From positions 1 to 64,000 of the IMG/VR virus record IMGVR_UViG_3300010413_000017: a stretch of 64,000 nt of DNA; one strand, given 5' to 3'. Positions 17,509 to 27,027 of the stretch are shown piece after piece. This DNA is from a virus. Made by a program: the position numbers and the translations under genes. The notes beneath the pieces were generated by a model. It was not told where the DNA came from. It searched no databases and worked only from the letters and a program-made list of their open reading frames with translations. The first letter of the stretch is position 1; each line of letters opens with the position of its first letter.

Positions 17509-20500
17509 GAAAAATCTAATCCAAGTTGTAGCTTGTCCGAATCCGTTCACCCTAGACAGAATGGAGTTTTGTGAAGAGGCGCGGCTAAGTCTACAAGAGA
17601 TTTTAGAGCAAGTCCAGCCCAAGGCCCATCTGCGTCGAAGAGCGCGTATTGCAGTTAACGGCGAACCCATCGACCCCGATGACTGGCCCTTTTTCTTTCC
17701 TGCTCCGGGTTCGTATATTGATATCCGGGTAGTTCCCAAAGCCCCAATAGCTGCTATTTTTATCGGTATAGCGGCTATTGCCGCACAAGCCGGTATTGCT
17801 GGGGCAGTTGCTGCTCCGTGGGGAATGTTGCTGGGGGCGTTAGCGGCTACGGTGATTTCCGTTGTAGGGTATTTGTTGTTGGGAGCATTCGTCAAGCCTC
17901 CTTCTCTACAAGGACCTGGGCAACCTGCAACTGAGTCTACTGAAGATACCCCAACTAGATACTTAACTGGTGCTAGGAATAGGGCTGTTCCCTACGGTGT
18001 CGTTCCTAGAGTCTACGGCAGGATTCGTATGACTCCTCCGCTAGCCGCTATGTATTACACAGAGTTGAGTAATGTTACCAGCGCCAACGCTATAGCTTAC
18101 AAGTGGAGACATTCGTCTGACTATTGGGCACCTACTCCTAAAACACAAACAAATCCAGATGAGTATTTAGCGCGTTCTCAGCATTTTCAAACTTCGTCAG
18201 GCGAGCGTACAGGTGAAGAGCAGTGGCTACGTATGTTAGTTACTTGGGGACTGGGGCCATTAGAAGTCACTGATATAAAGATTGCTGATACAGATTTGTA
18301 TGAATTTCAGGGTGTAGAATACGATTTCAGACCTGGGTATCACGAGGATAACCGAATCGGCCTATATACCAATGATTATTACGAAGAATCACTAAATATT
18401 GCTTTAACAAACGCTGGCGGGAGACAATATAGAACGACAGCAGATGATACAGATGAGTTTAGTATAGATATCGTCTTCAATGGACTGTATTCAATAGACA
18501 AGCAATACGGTGGGAAAAACCTTGTTAATGTTAGCTTCAATATTTGGTATCGTAAAGAAGGTACTACCAACGATGTTTGGGCAGGGGCACTGTCTGTTAC
18601 GTGCGCCAAGATGGGAGCCATTCGTCGTGGCTTTAGATTTATCTTACCTGAGCCTGGAAAATATACTATTGGAGTAGAGCGTACAACAGCGGACTCGGAC
18701 GACGAAAATGTAGTTGATGAATCCTATTGGGGCGCTCTACGGTCAGTTAAATACGAATATCCAGTTAAAGAGACAGGTGTTGCGTTATCGGCTGTCAGGA
18801 TTAAAGCTTCTGACCAGTTAAGCGGAGCGGTGGATGAGCTTAACGGAATAGCGTATAGTATTATCAGGGACTGGGACCGCTATTCTCAGCAATGGGTTAG
18901 ACGTAAAACAAAAAATCCAGCTTCTCACTATTTGCATATTTTGACAGATGAGGATGCAAATCCTGATGCTATACCTGACGCTAGGGTAGATTTTACCAGC
19001 TTACAAGAATTCCATGAGTTTTGCGAAGACAACGAGTTTGATTGTAATATTGTTTTCGATTCCAGAATCAGCGCCCAATCAGCTTTAGACTTAGTAGCCG
19101 CTTGTGGTCGAGCTGTTAGGGCGATGCCTTCCGGTAAGCACGGTGTTGTGATCGACAAACCGAGGGAAATTATTGCCCAACATTTTACTCCCAGAAACAG
19201 TTGGGACTTTAGTGCTAGCCAAGCATTCATCAACGAAGTACACGGTTTTCGTTGCCCATTCACAGACGAGAATAACAACTGGCAGGAAACTGAAGTCACT
19301 GTTTACGCCGATGGCTATAGTGAAAACAATGCAACCAAATTTGAAGAACTAAAGCTGGAAGGTATTACAAAATACGAACAGGTTTATAAACTGGCACGTT
19401 ATTACTTGGCGGTTGCTGAGTACCAGCGTGAGATTGTTACATTCAAATCCGATTTCGAGTATTTAACTTGCGAGAGGGGCAGTAGAATTGTCTTTTCGCA
19501 CGATGTGATGCTCATTGGGTTGAAAGCCGGCAGGCTGAAAGAGGTCCATACTAATCCCGTTTCGACATATGTTGATTGGCTCTACTTTGATGACCCTGTT
19601 ACTGTAGAACCTGGGAGTAGTTATAGTGTGCAAGTTAGGCTCTATGACGGCGAGTCGTTAATAATTCCTGTTACAAATCCAGCTACAACTAGTACAATTA
19701 CTGTAGACAATTTAGAGATAACAACTCCAATTAATCCTGCTATACAGACAGAACCCAGAGTAGGGGATTTGTTTTCTTTTGGGGAAAGTGGACTTGTTAC
19801 CCAAGAGCTTTTGGTATTAGGAATTGAGCCTCATCCAGATTTGACAGCGACGCTTACTTGTACTATTTACGACCCTGTTGTTTATACTGCGGCTGACGGG
19901 CCTATCCCTAAATATACTCCGAAAATCAGCGTTCCGGTAGAGTGGAACACACCTACCGTTGCTGGGATTTATTCAGATGGCTCTGTGCTCTATTGGGCTC
20001 AAGGTTCTTGGCAAAGCAGGATTTTGGTGACGTTTAGCTACCCACCTATCATGCCCGGATATTGGGGAATTGAGGGGCAGATTCGTCGGTATGGGGAGGA
20101 CGAAGGTTCGTGGCAGAGTGTGGAAGCCCCGCTGACAGAGGGAGAAATTAGTTTTAAAGACGTTGAGGATGGTAAGACATACGAGATGCGTTTTAGGTAC
20201 ATTAAAACTTCTGGATTTCGTCAAGGCATGCCTTGGACAGACTCAGTTACTCATACAGTTTTAGGTAAAACAGCACCGCCTGCTGATGTAACGGGTTTTC
20301 ATGTATACCAGGACCACGGCGTCGTTGTGCTAAAATGGTCTGAGGTCAATGAGCATGACCTCAAAGAATACATCTTAAAGTACGCTGGGGCAGGGTATGC
20401 GAATTGGGATACTGCCGGATACCTAACGACTGCCGCCAAGGGGACAAACAGGACAGATAAAAGCCTGCCCCAAGGGATATACGACTTTTTTATTAAAGCT

Positions 20501-21355
20501 AAAGACCTATCTGGAAATGTGTCTGTTAATGCAACCGTTGTTCGGAATGTTAGAATTTTAGAATACTACATGCCCACATCTCAAGACTATATAGGTGATT
20601 ACGATAACGGTACGCAGTTTTCAATCTCTGGTTCATCTTTTTCATTGGCTGAAAGTTATGCAACTGTAACTAACATGCACTTTGACTATGCTAGAAATAG
20701 ATACAGACCAGTATCTAAGAACACAGCTAACTTCATTGATTCTATGTATCCTCTTAGTTATTATTGTTGGAATCCAGCTACCCCAATGGAAATTGGAATG
20801 TATAGCAACCAAGCTAATTTCACTACCTGTAGAGTTTGGGTAAGTGCCGAAGGCGGCGTGCCTGAAGTGTCGTGGTATAAGGATTATGGCGCGGGTGTAT
20901 GGAATCCAACATATTATACTAAAGTTTGGGAGGTTGGTGGGGCAGAAACAGACTGGGACGAGCAACAAATGGGTGTGTACGGGACAAGTGAAGTTGGGTG
21001 GTATAATTGGAAAACTAAAATGAAGTTAGCTGACCCTCTAGATGAAGATGGAGAAGGATGCGTCTATGTGCAGAATTATACCCAATCAGCCGATATACCT
21101 ATGGAAGCTATTAATGATATAGCAACAATTGCAGTGGGTGGGAGTTATATACATTTCTACAAGTATATTGGAAACTTCCCCAGAGTTACAGCTACAATAA
21201 GTTCTGGGGATGGTTACTCTGTCAAACTAAGTGACATTACGAGTGAAGGCTTTGCTTGCACAATCTATGACGAGGACGGTATTGATGTAGGTGGGTCAGT
21301 CCACTGGAAGGCAACTACTGGGCTGGGGATTGTTGCACCTGGAGGTTATACATAA
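17492..21355 (+). CDS. Tail tip / host specificity protein (gpI-gpJ-like)
   Basis: The start is taken at ATG 17492, which has AAGGA 10 bases upstream, giving 1287 residues. The N-terminal 90 residues resemble a gpI-like ubiquitin-type domain; a hydrophobic Ala/Gly segment at about 85-135 follows, as in lambda gpI. The J-like core begins with RNAVPYGVVPRVYGR and includes LRMLVTWGLGPLEVTDIKIAD and the ISAQSALDLVAACGRAV region. A fibronectin type III domain lies at about 920-1010 (PADVTGFHVYQDHGVVVLKW), then a beta-rich C-terminus for receptor contact. It forms the central tail tip. Confidence 0.85.
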   Translation: MPDLAEKNLIQVVACPNPFTLDRMEFCEEARLSLQEILEQVQPKAHLRRRARIAVNGEPIDPDDWPFFFPAPGSYIDIRVVPKAPIAAIFIGIAAIAAQAGIAGAVAAPWGMLLGALAATVISVVGYLLLGAFVKPPSLQGPGQPATESTEDTPTRYLTGARNRAVPYGVVPRVYGRIRMTPPLAAMYYTELSNVTSANAIAYKWRHSSDYWAPTPKTQTNPDEYLARSQHFQTSSGERTGEEQWLRMLVTWGLGPLEVTDIKIADTDLYEFQGVEYDFRPGYHEDNRIGLYTNDYYEESLNIALTNAGGRQYRTTADDTDEFSIDIVFNGLYSIDKQYGGKNLVNVSFNIWYRKEGTTNDVWAGALSVTCAKMGAIRRGFRFILPEPGKYTIGVERTTADSDDENVVDESYWGALRSVKYEYPVKETGVALSAVRIKASDQLSGAVDELNGIAYSIIRDWDRYSQQWVRRKTKNPASHYLHILTDEDANPDAIPDARVDFTSLQEFHEFCEDNEFDCNIVFDSRISAQSALDLVAACGRAVRAMPSGKHGVVIDKPREIIAQHFTPRNSWDFSASQAFINEVHGFRCPFTDENNNWQETEVTVYADGYSENNATKFEELKLEGITKYEQVYKLARYYLAVAEYQREIVTFKSDFEYLTCERGSRIVFSHDVMLIGLKAGRLKEVHTNPVSTYVDWLYFDDPVTVEPGSSYSVQVRLYDGESLIIPVTNPATTSTITVDNLEITTPINPAIQTEPRVGDLFSFGESGLVTQELLVLGIEPHPDLTATLTCTIYDPVVYTAADGPIPKYTPKISVPVEWNTPTVAGIYSDGSVLYWAQGSWQSRILVTFSYPPIMPGYWGIEGQIRRYGEDEGSWQSVEAPLTEGEISFKDVEDGKTYEMRFRYIKTSGFRQGMPWTDSVTHTVLGKTAPPADVTGFHVYQDHGVVVLKWSEVNEHDLKEYILKYAGAGYANWDTAGYLTTAAKGTNRTDKSLPQGIYDFFIKAKDLSGNVSVNATVVRNVRILEYYMPTSQDYIGDYDNGTQFSISGSSFSLAESYATVTNMHFDYARNRYRPVSKNTANFIDSMYPLSYYCWNPATPMEIGMYSNQANFTTCRVWVSAEGGVPEVSWYKDYGAGVWNPTYYTKVWEVGGAETDWDEQQMGVYGTSEVGWYNWKTKMKLADPLDEDGEGCVYVQNYTQSADIPMEAINDIATIAVGGSYIHFYKYIGNFPRVTATISSGDGYSVKLSDITSEGFACTIYDEDGIDVGGSVHWKATTGLGIVAPGGYT

Positions 21356-22993
21356 ATGGCTTTACATTATCCAATCTGGGCTACGCCTATGTGGATTACC
21401 ACACAAGCGACTCACACAGCTATGCTGGCGAACATGAACTGCTTACAGCCAAATATGAAGCCGTGGACTTTATTTACAGACTTGGGTGGTGCTGTTACTG
21501 TTACATATTATGGTGGTGGTGGATGTTCCCTTAGTGATAACTTTGGTTGGATAAATTGCAACGTAACTAATGGTGGTAGCACTGTTGATGATGTGAGCTT
21601 TCGCCAGTCAGCTAATCTGTTTGGCGAAGGTATAAGGATGCAAAAGGATAATACTTATCTTGTTCTTGCATACGTGAAGCCTAGCTCGGCGGCCAAACAA
21701 GTTCGTCTTGACGTCTACTCTCCTGACTTTGGACTTCATACTAGCGGCTTACTAACAGGCTGGACTCCTGCCACTTGGAGCATTGCGGCATTTTACTGTA
21801 CTCCTAGCACGTCCACCCGCAATGCGGAAGTTAGGTTTTGTATAGGCGGCAATACTGGTCAGATTGGATTAACCTTATTTTGGCTTCGTCCAGAGGTTAA
21901 TAACTACACCAAATTGGGGATTGACGACGCTTTCACCCGTCTAACAAAATTTAGTCACTTTAATGTCTACGGCAAACCGATTGGTACGACATTTCTGAAT
22001 GTTGTAAAATGTTGTGTAGCATCAGGCACTTATTTTAAAGAATCTACACGCACTATATCAACGAAATCTAGACAAGAGGTGACGTTTACTTTTGACACTG
22101 TACGGCGCGGCTGGCGTTACAACCAAGTTTATATATCGCAAGAGACAGGAGCGGCTGGATATGCAAAGGGAACAGTCTCCTTCTATCCTGTTGAACCAGA
22201 ACTGCCTGACTTACCTTCGGCTGGAGGTATTCCTTTGGCGGCAGTGCGTTGGATGTCAACTCAGTACGGTATTTCTGGTCCTGACGTCACAGATAACAGA
22301 TGTGTGTCAACTCTAGGGGAAGAAATATCGGGTACAGGTAGTACCCAAACTTTTGCTTCTTCAGGCTCGTTTACTGTCCCACACGACGGTTGGTACATTG
22401 TTCGCCTGCTTGGAGGTGGTGGAGGAGGTGGGGCAGGTAGTTCGTCTGCTACTTGTGGCGGAGGTGGTGGTGGAGGCTCGCCTCTGTACGGTTATGTTGT
22501 AGAACTCTCAGAGGGTGACATATATAATGTTTTACTTGGCCCAGGTGGTACAGGAGGTTCTGGTGCTGGTTCTAACGGTGCTGATGGAACAACGACGTCC
22601 TTTTTACGCCACTCGGGAGTAGGAGCTAATCAAGCAACTCTTTATGGGTGGGGAGGTTATGGAGGTAAAGGGGCAGGCGCGAATCCGGGCACGGGTGGGG
22701 TAGGTGATGTACTTAGTGTAGGTGGTTCTACTACTGTTTGTCGCAAACTCTTTACTTATTCCCTAGGAGAGACTGGGGAAGACGGCTTCGGTGCTTCCGG
22801 TAGTGGTTATGGAGGCGATGGCGGTAACAGTGGGGCGCGCCAAGGAAACGGAGGTTCTGGTGGGTCTCCTGGGGTTGGAGGCGCTGGCTCGAACTATGGT
22901 GCTGGCGGCGGTGCGGGTAGTGGTAGTGTTGGTTCGGGCTTAAATGGCGCAGGAGGTAGTCCCGGTTGGGCTTCAGTAGCATGGCTTTTATAG
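21356..22993 (+). CDS. Tail fibre / adhesin with glycine-rich C-terminal domain 1
   Basis: The 545-residue protein follows the tip gene with a TAA-ATG junction. Residues 1-320 look like beta sandwich modules (FASSGSFTVPHDGWYIV marks the last). From about 340 to the end it is dominated by long glycine runs in the GGGGGGGAG style. Such runs form polyglycine type II sheets in phage adhesins such as S16 gp38, with variable loops between runs contacting the receptor. A related glycine-rich tip is repeated in the next two genes, so this is probably one of three co-existing receptor-binding proteins. Confidence 0.7.
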   Translation: MALHYPIWATPMWITTQATHTAMLANMNCLQPNMKPWTLFTDLGGAVTVTYYGGGGCSLSDNFGWINCNVTNGGSTVDDVSFRQSANLFGEGIRMQKDNTYLVLAYVKPSSAAKQVRLDVYSPDFGLHTSGLLTGWTPATWSIAAFYCTPSTSTRNAEVRFCIGGNTGQIGLTLFWLRPEVNNYTKLGIDDAFTRLTKFSHFNVYGKPIGTTFLNVVKCCVASGTYFKESTRTISTKSRQEVTFTFDTVRRGWRYNQVYISQETGAAGYAKGTVSFYPVEPELPDLPSAGGIPLAAVRWMSTQYGISGPDVTDNRCVSTLGEEISGTGSTQTFASSGSFTVPHDGWYIVRLLGGGGGGGAGSSSATCGGGGGGGSPLYGYVVELSEGDIYNVLLGPGGTGGSGAGSNGADGTTTSFLRHSGVGANQATLYGWGGYGGKGAGANPGTGGVGDVLSVGGSTTVCRKLFTYSLGETGEDGFGASGSGYGGDGGNSGARQGNGGSGGSPGVGGAGSNYGAGGGAGSGSVGSGLNGAGGSPGWASVAWLL

Positions 22994-23005
22994 GAGTTAA
23001 TATCA

Positions 23006-24076
23006 ATGGGTAATAGTGGTCTTTGGCAAATACCTGACAGGTGTATAGACGAACCAGTTATCTGCCAAGTCAAGGTAGAAAATTGTTTACAAGTCTTAGG
23101 CAATCAATATTTAAGATTTTGCGTAGAGCAGTCTTTGCCAACTGCGAGTCGAACTCTATACATAAGTGGCGGTTACATCTATAAAACAGTAGACAGAACC
23201 ATTAACTCCATAAGCGCAACATACGTAACCTTAGCGACAGGAGATGCTACCTTTGCTCGGCGTGATTTGATTCAAATGAATAACTCAGGCACTATTAGTG
23301 TTAAGCAGGGTACGCCTGCCGCCTCGCCACAGTATGCTACAGTCACTACTGGATATTTCCCTCTAGCTGGAATTTACGTACCTGCAAACGCAACAACTCT
23401 TGGGGCACAAAGAATAACTGATTTACGTTTCATAGATAGGATTGGGTTACAAAGTGAAGATTCTGGTATAACTACCTTTGCCGGTAATGGAACTTTCACC
23501 GCTGTTAAAACAGGACCACACTATATCACTATGATTGGAGGTGGTGGAGGAGGAGGAGGCGGCACAAGAGTTTCTGCGGCTACTCATTCTGGCGGCGCTG
23601 GTGGAGGTGGTGGAGGACAAGCTAGTTGGGTGTTAGACTTATCACAGGGAGTGCAATATACTATTACTATCGGTGCTGGTGGTAGCGGAGGGGGAGTAGG
23701 TGCAGACGGGAGTCCGGGTCAAGCCACAAACTTTAAACAGGGTGCTACCTCACTGGCATCGGTTCATGGTGGTGGACAAGGGCAAAGAGGTATGTGGCCT
23801 GCTAATGCTGCTGGTGGGTACGGAGGCTATGCTCAGCCGAATAGTAAAGCCTCTCATCATGCACGAGGATATACAGGAGACGGCTGTTTGGCGGGTGGAT
23901 GGACAGGCGGAGATGGTGGCAACGCAGGTGCCAGATTTGGTACTGGAGGCTCGGGTGGGACACATTACGTCGGTGGAAGCAATGGCGCGGCCTACGGCGG
24001 TGGTGGTGGTGGCGGAGGCGGAGACTGGACTTCGGGCGGAGATGGCGCGAGTGGATACGTCAGAATTATTTATTGA
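23006..24076 (+). CDS. Tail fibre / adhesin with glycine-rich C-terminal domain 2
   Basis: The 356-residue protein starts MGNSGLWQIPDRCIDEP after a TAGGAG site. Residues 1-160 form a base domain (GYIYKTVDRTI, FARRDLIQMN, GYFPLAGIYVPA), also present in the next gene and probably a fibre-attachment module. F.GNGTFTAVKTGPHYITMIGGGGG opens the glycine-rich tip, built from long G runs with variable loops. The two neighbouring copies share the base domain closely but differ in loop sequence, which fits receptor-range variation. Confidence 0.7.
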   Translation: MGNSGLWQIPDRCIDEPVICQVKVENCLQVLGNQYLRFCVEQSLPTASRTLYISGGYIYKTVDRTINSISATYVTLATGDATFARRDLIQMNNSGTISVKQGTPAASPQYATVTTGYFPLAGIYVPANATTLGAQRITDLRFIDRIGLQSEDSGITTFAGNGTFTAVKTGPHYITMIGGGGGGGGGTRVSAATHSGGAGGGGGGQASWVLDLSQGVQYTITIGAGGSGGGVGADGSPGQATNFKQGATSLASVHGGGQGQRGMWPANAAGGYGGYAQPNSKASHHARGYTGDGCLAGGWTGGDGGNAGARFGTGGSGGTHYVGGSNGAAYGGGGGGGGGDWTSGGDGASGYVRIIY

Positions 24077-24087
24077 GGTAAGAAGAT

Positions 24088-25131
24088 ATGGGTGGAATTT
24101 GGCATTTACCTGACAGCACAACGCAGGATTGCTCTCTCTGGGCGATTAACATAGAAAATTGTTTAGTCACACTTGAACGCTATGGCTCGTGGCTATTAGT
24201 TCAACCTACATCACCTGTAGATATGAAAGTTAGAGTGTTACCTGGCTACATATTCAAGAGCGGAGACAGGAGCCTGACAGAAGTCAGTAGCGCTACACTT
24301 ACCATTTCTGCTGCTCATGCTACTAATCCTAGGCAGGACGTTATTGAAATTAATGCTGAAGGCACTATACAAGTTAAGAGTGGTACAGCGGCGTCACCTG
24401 CTTTGTTCCCCACTCTTACTACTGGATTTCATCCATTGGCAGTTATCTACGTTCCTGCTCAGGCTACTTTAATTCACTTAGATAACATTCTTGATTTGCG
24501 CTTGTTAGGGGGGCTAGGTTATCAGCAAGCCGCGATAGGTGTAGAAGAATTTACTGCGGTAGGTACATATGTTTTTACCGCTAAGAAAACTAGCCCACAT
24601 GTAATAACCTGTGTAGGTGGGGGCGGTGGTGGCGGAGCTGCGGGCGGTGTAAGTTACGCTACAGGAGGCGGTGGAGGAGGTGGAGGCGAAACGACTACAG
24701 CCATCATACAACTCACAGAAGGGGTAAACTATACAGTAGTTGTTGGACTAAAGGGTTTTAGTAGTAGTGGTGCCGCCTCTAACGGAAACTCATCCTCGCT
24801 GGCTTCGGGTGCAACTACTTTCATATATGCGTCAGGTGGAGTAGGTGGGAGGTCAGGATGGGAGTCGCCCAACGGCGGTGCTGGTGGCGGCCCACCTGGG
24901 ATTGACAGAGATAGACTTTCAACTAGTAATGGGGCAGATGGTGGGAACGGCACTGCCTCTGTAGGTGGAAATGGAGGTGGCTCGGGGGCTTTTGTGGGCT
25001 CAGGGGGTAGTGGCGCGTCAGGCCACGGAGACAATGCTACAGGTTATGGCGGTGGCGGCGGAGGTGGCTGTCCAGGCGGAGCCTACGGAGGCGGTAATGG
25101 TACAGACGGTTATGTGAGGATTTCATACTAA
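24088..25131 (+). CDS. Tail fibre / adhesin with glycine-rich C-terminal domain 3
   Basis: The 347-residue paralogue of the previous gene has the same base domain (GIWHLPDSTTQDC, GYIFKSGDRSLTEV, RQDVIEIN, FHPLAVIYVPAQAT) and the same junction (GTYVFTAKKTSPHVITCVGGGG). Its glycine-rich tip differs in loop composition. A GAGGTAAGA ribosome site precedes it, and its stop overlaps the next start (TAATG). The tandem arrangement looks like a recent duplication that gives the phage alternative tips. Confidence 0.7.
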   Translation: MGGIWHLPDSTTQDCSLWAINIENCLVTLERYGSWLLVQPTSPVDMKVRVLPGYIFKSGDRSLTEVSSATLTISAAHATNPRQDVIEINAEGTIQVKSGTAASPALFPTLTTGFHPLAVIYVPAQATLIHLDNILDLRLLGGLGYQQAAIGVEEFTAVGTYVFTAKKTSPHVITCVGGGGGGGAAGGVSYATGGGGGGGGETTTAIIQLTEGVNYTVVVGLKGFSSSGAASNGNSSSLASGATTFIYASGGVGGRSGWESPNGGAGGGPPGIDRDRLSTSNGADGGNGTASVGGNGGGSGAFVGSGGSGASGHGDNATGYGGGGGGGCPGGAYGGGNGTDGYVRISY

Positions 25132-25559
25132 TGCGTCAGTTTGTTAAGATTAATAAACAAGGTATTGTTGATGAAGTCATTTCCGAGTTCATCCCCGAAC
25201 AGGGTGTAGATTTTGAGTTCTTGGAAGTGTCACCTGAGCTTGCTAGCCGCATTAAGAAGAAACCCAGAAACTGGCGAGTTGAGAAAGGCAAGCTTTTTAA
25301 ACAAGAATCTGACAACCTGAGTGAGAAGCCGGAATTGAGTAAACGGCTTAAACGGGATTTTACTAATTTCGCTGTTGTGGAAGCACTAGGCCAGTTTATT
25401 TCTACTCCGGCTTTTTTGGCCTTTCGAACTCAATGGAGAGTATACATTAGGACTCTAGTCAAGGCTGTGCGTAAGGGGGAATATGACGATTTGCCTACTT
25501 CCCCACTACCTGCCGAAGAGGTGTTACTAAGAATTTCTTTAGATGAGGGATGGACATGA
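25131..25559 (+). CDS. Small protein after the fibre genes, possible fibre assembly factor
   Basis: The 142-residue protein is charged and mostly helical (LASRIKKKPRNWRVEKGKLF, LSKRLKRDFTNFAVVEALG, WRVYIRTLVKAVRKGEYDDLP). Its place directly after the last fibre gene, coupled by TAATG, is the usual slot of a fibre chaperone. The C-terminal W..Y...L..........LP pattern resembles tail fibre assembly proteins, but similarity is too weak to be sure. Confidence 0.5.
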   Translation: MRQFVKINKQGIVDEVISEFIPEQGVDFEFLEVSPELASRIKKKPRNWRVEKGKLFKQESDNLSEKPELSKRLKRDFTNFAVVEALGQFISTPAFLAFRTQWRVYIRTLVKAVRKGEYDDLPTSPLPAEEVLLRISLDEGWT

Positions 25560-25562
25560 ACA

Positions 25563-25931
25563 ATGATGAATCTTGGCGAAAAAGAATTTGTAGCGGGTTG
25601 GACATTCGACGGCTGGGTAACTGCCGAGGAGCTAACAAAGGTCCTCCTTGATACAGTAGTATATGTCGAAATGACTGTTTTTGATGACCCTGTGGTACGA
25701 GACTTCCCCACATCCGATGGCAAGGGAGGTGAAGGGTCTATGGCTTTTGTTATGTTGCACGAATCTGGAATAATGGGGAACACATACCAATACGTCAAAC
25801 ATGACAAAACAGAAAAACGTGTGAGAATCCTCTTAGCATCCTGCAAGCAGTTTATGGCTTACGATGTGGGGGTCTTTTTAAAGAATAGATTAGACCTGCC
25901 GATGATATGTCGGGGACAATTCACTTATTAA
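25563..25931 (+). CDS. Hypothetical protein
   Basis: The 122-residue protein is soluble with a mixed alpha/beta profile (FVAGWTFDGWVTAEEL, VVYVEMTVFDDPVV, KRVRILLASCKQFMAYDVGVFL). ATG 25563 is followed by a second in-frame ATG, so the start may be one codon later. It lies in the group of small genes between fibres and the end of the rightward operon. Family not recognised. Confidence 0.55.
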   Translation: MMNLGEKEFVAGWTFDGWVTAEELTKVLLDTVVYVEMTVFDDPVVRDFPTSDGKGGEGSMAFVMLHESGIMGNTYQYVKHDKTEKRVRILLASCKQFMAYDVGVFLKNRLDLPMICRGQFTY

Positions 25932-25941
25932 AAGGAATAAT

Positions 25942-26490
25942 ATGAGCGACTTAATAGACAGAATAAATAAAATTCCTGGGAATAAGATTATTGTTCCCAA
26001 TGGTAGTACAAAAGCAATTATTAAAGCTATTCTTGTGATGCTAATTGCTACTACTTTATTCTTTTTTGGCGTTTCCTTTTGGCCATATAAAATCTTTGAT
26101 AAAGCTATAGCAACAGCTGTCCCTGATAATGGTGCTACATTCAATCCTGGCTGTCCTATAAGGTGGTCTGTTGAATACGTCTTACCCACTGAATTACCAA
26201 CGTCGCACAGAATCCAATTAATTGTTGAATATCCAGGACCAGACTGGATAATTACATATCAATCGCATGAGGGCACTATACACGGAGCAGAGCGAGATAA
26301 AACTGGCCGAAGTGATGTTATAGAAGTTGGTACTATAACACTACCAAGAGGTAAGATTTTGGAGAATAGACGGTTTAAAATTAAGCATATCTATAAAACC
26401 CAACTGTGGTGGCGGCCAATTTTCCAAGAAGTCGAAACGCCGTGGTATTTGTCTGGTAAATTTGACATGCAGGAGGACGAATGTGAGTAA
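25942..26490 (+). CDS. Membrane-anchored hypothetical protein
   Basis: The 182-residue protein has one N-terminal transmembrane segment at about residues 24-46 (AIIKAILVMLIATTLFFFGV). The remainder looks like a beta-sandwich ectodomain (FNPGCPIRWSVEYVL, HRIQLIVEYPGPDWIITY). An AAAGGAATAAT site lies before the ATG. A single-pass protein with an external beta domain near other small membrane proteins could act in lysis, entry or superinfection exclusion, but nothing is diagnostic. It overlaps the next gene by 8 bases. Confidence 0.6.
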   Translation: MSDLIDRINKIPGNKIIVPNGSTKAIIKAILVMLIATTLFFFGVSFWPYKIFDKAIATAVPDNGATFNPGCPIRWSVEYVLPTELPTSHRIQLIVEYPGPDWIITYQSHEGTIHGAERDKTGRSDVIEVGTITLPRGKILENRRFKIKHIYKTQLWWRPIFQEVETPWYLSGKFDMQEDECE

Positions 26491-26746
26491 TGTTGGTGTT
26501 GGTGTTGATTTAGTTGAGCATATCGGTACTCTTTTAGGCATTTTATCCGCCCTGCTAGCTGTTTCAGTATATTTGTTTTGGCGTACTTTTGTCAGTGTCG
26601 AGAACAAATGCGCAGAGGTTGAACGTATTGTTAAGGAGATGCTCATTGGTGACCATTTTGCAAAAAATAAAGATTTGGACAGAGAAATAGCAGAGTTGTG
26701 GAAAGCTGTAAATGAGGTTAGGAGAGGGGAGTGGTCGCAAAAATGA
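26483..26746 (+). CDS. Small single-pass membrane protein with coiled coil
   Basis: The start is GTG 26483, preceded by a strong AGGAGG, giving 87 residues. A transmembrane helix at about residues 15-36 (LGILSALLAVSVYLFWRTFV) is followed by a charged coiled coil (VENKCAEVERIVKEML, LDREIAELWKAVNEV). Topology is like holin partners or inner-membrane spanins, but there is no endolysin next door, so I leave the role open. The frame ends inside a duplicated 13-base sequence that also carries the next gene's ribosome site. Confidence 0.6.
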   Translation: MSNVGVGVDLVEHIGTLLGILSALLAVSVYLFWRTFVSVENKCAEVERIVKEMLIGDHFAKNKDLDREIAELWKAVNEVRRGEWSQK

Positions 26747-26770
26747 GGTACTTAAGTGAGGTGCTTAAGT
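26745..26770 (+). repeat. Tandem 13-base duplication covering a stop codon and the next ribosome site
   Basis: GAGGTACTTAAGT and GAGGTGCTTAAGT lie head to tail with one mismatch. The first overlaps the stop of the upstream gene. The second supplies GAGGTG as ribosome site, and its end supplies the first two bases of the GTG start at 26769. The duplication looks like the event that created or improved translation of the downstream 53-residue gene. Confidence 0.8.
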
Positions 26771-26930
26771 GCAACGACAGGCGGAAGTAATAGAGAAAAT
26801 ACTAGCATATTCCGTAGAAAGGTTGGCAAAAGAGAGAGCAAAGCTGCGGCATAGGCTTTTAGCTATTATTGCGATGAATGTGGTGGAGATAGCGCTAATT
26901 ATAGCGGTTTTATTAAAGCTCTACTTTTAA
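26769..26930 (+). CDS. 53-residue membrane protein
   Basis: A GTG-started frame of 54 codons has GAGGTG at 5 bases spacing. The product has an amphipathic, charged N-terminal helix (VIEKILAYSVERLAKERAKL) and a C-terminal transmembrane helix (LLAIIAMNVVEIALIIAVLL) ending KLYF. It is the third membrane protein in a row, suggesting a membrane-acting cassette at the end of the rightward operon (holin-like or exclusion). Family not recognised. Confidence 0.6.
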   Translation: MQRQAEVIEKILAYSVERLAKERAKLRHRLLAIIAMNVVEIALIIAVLLKLYF

Positions 26931-27027
26931 AATGTTAAAGTATCTTTTCTCTTCCTGCTATCTTTAGGGCAACCACTGCCACGCTAGGTCGTTCACAAAG
27001 ATGCGAAGGAAACTAAGTGAGGTAAAT

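Noticed and set aside
22752-25034. Proline-rich frames on the - strand opposite the fibre genes
   Set aside because: They are the complement of glycine codons (GGN/NCC) in the glycine-rich tips.
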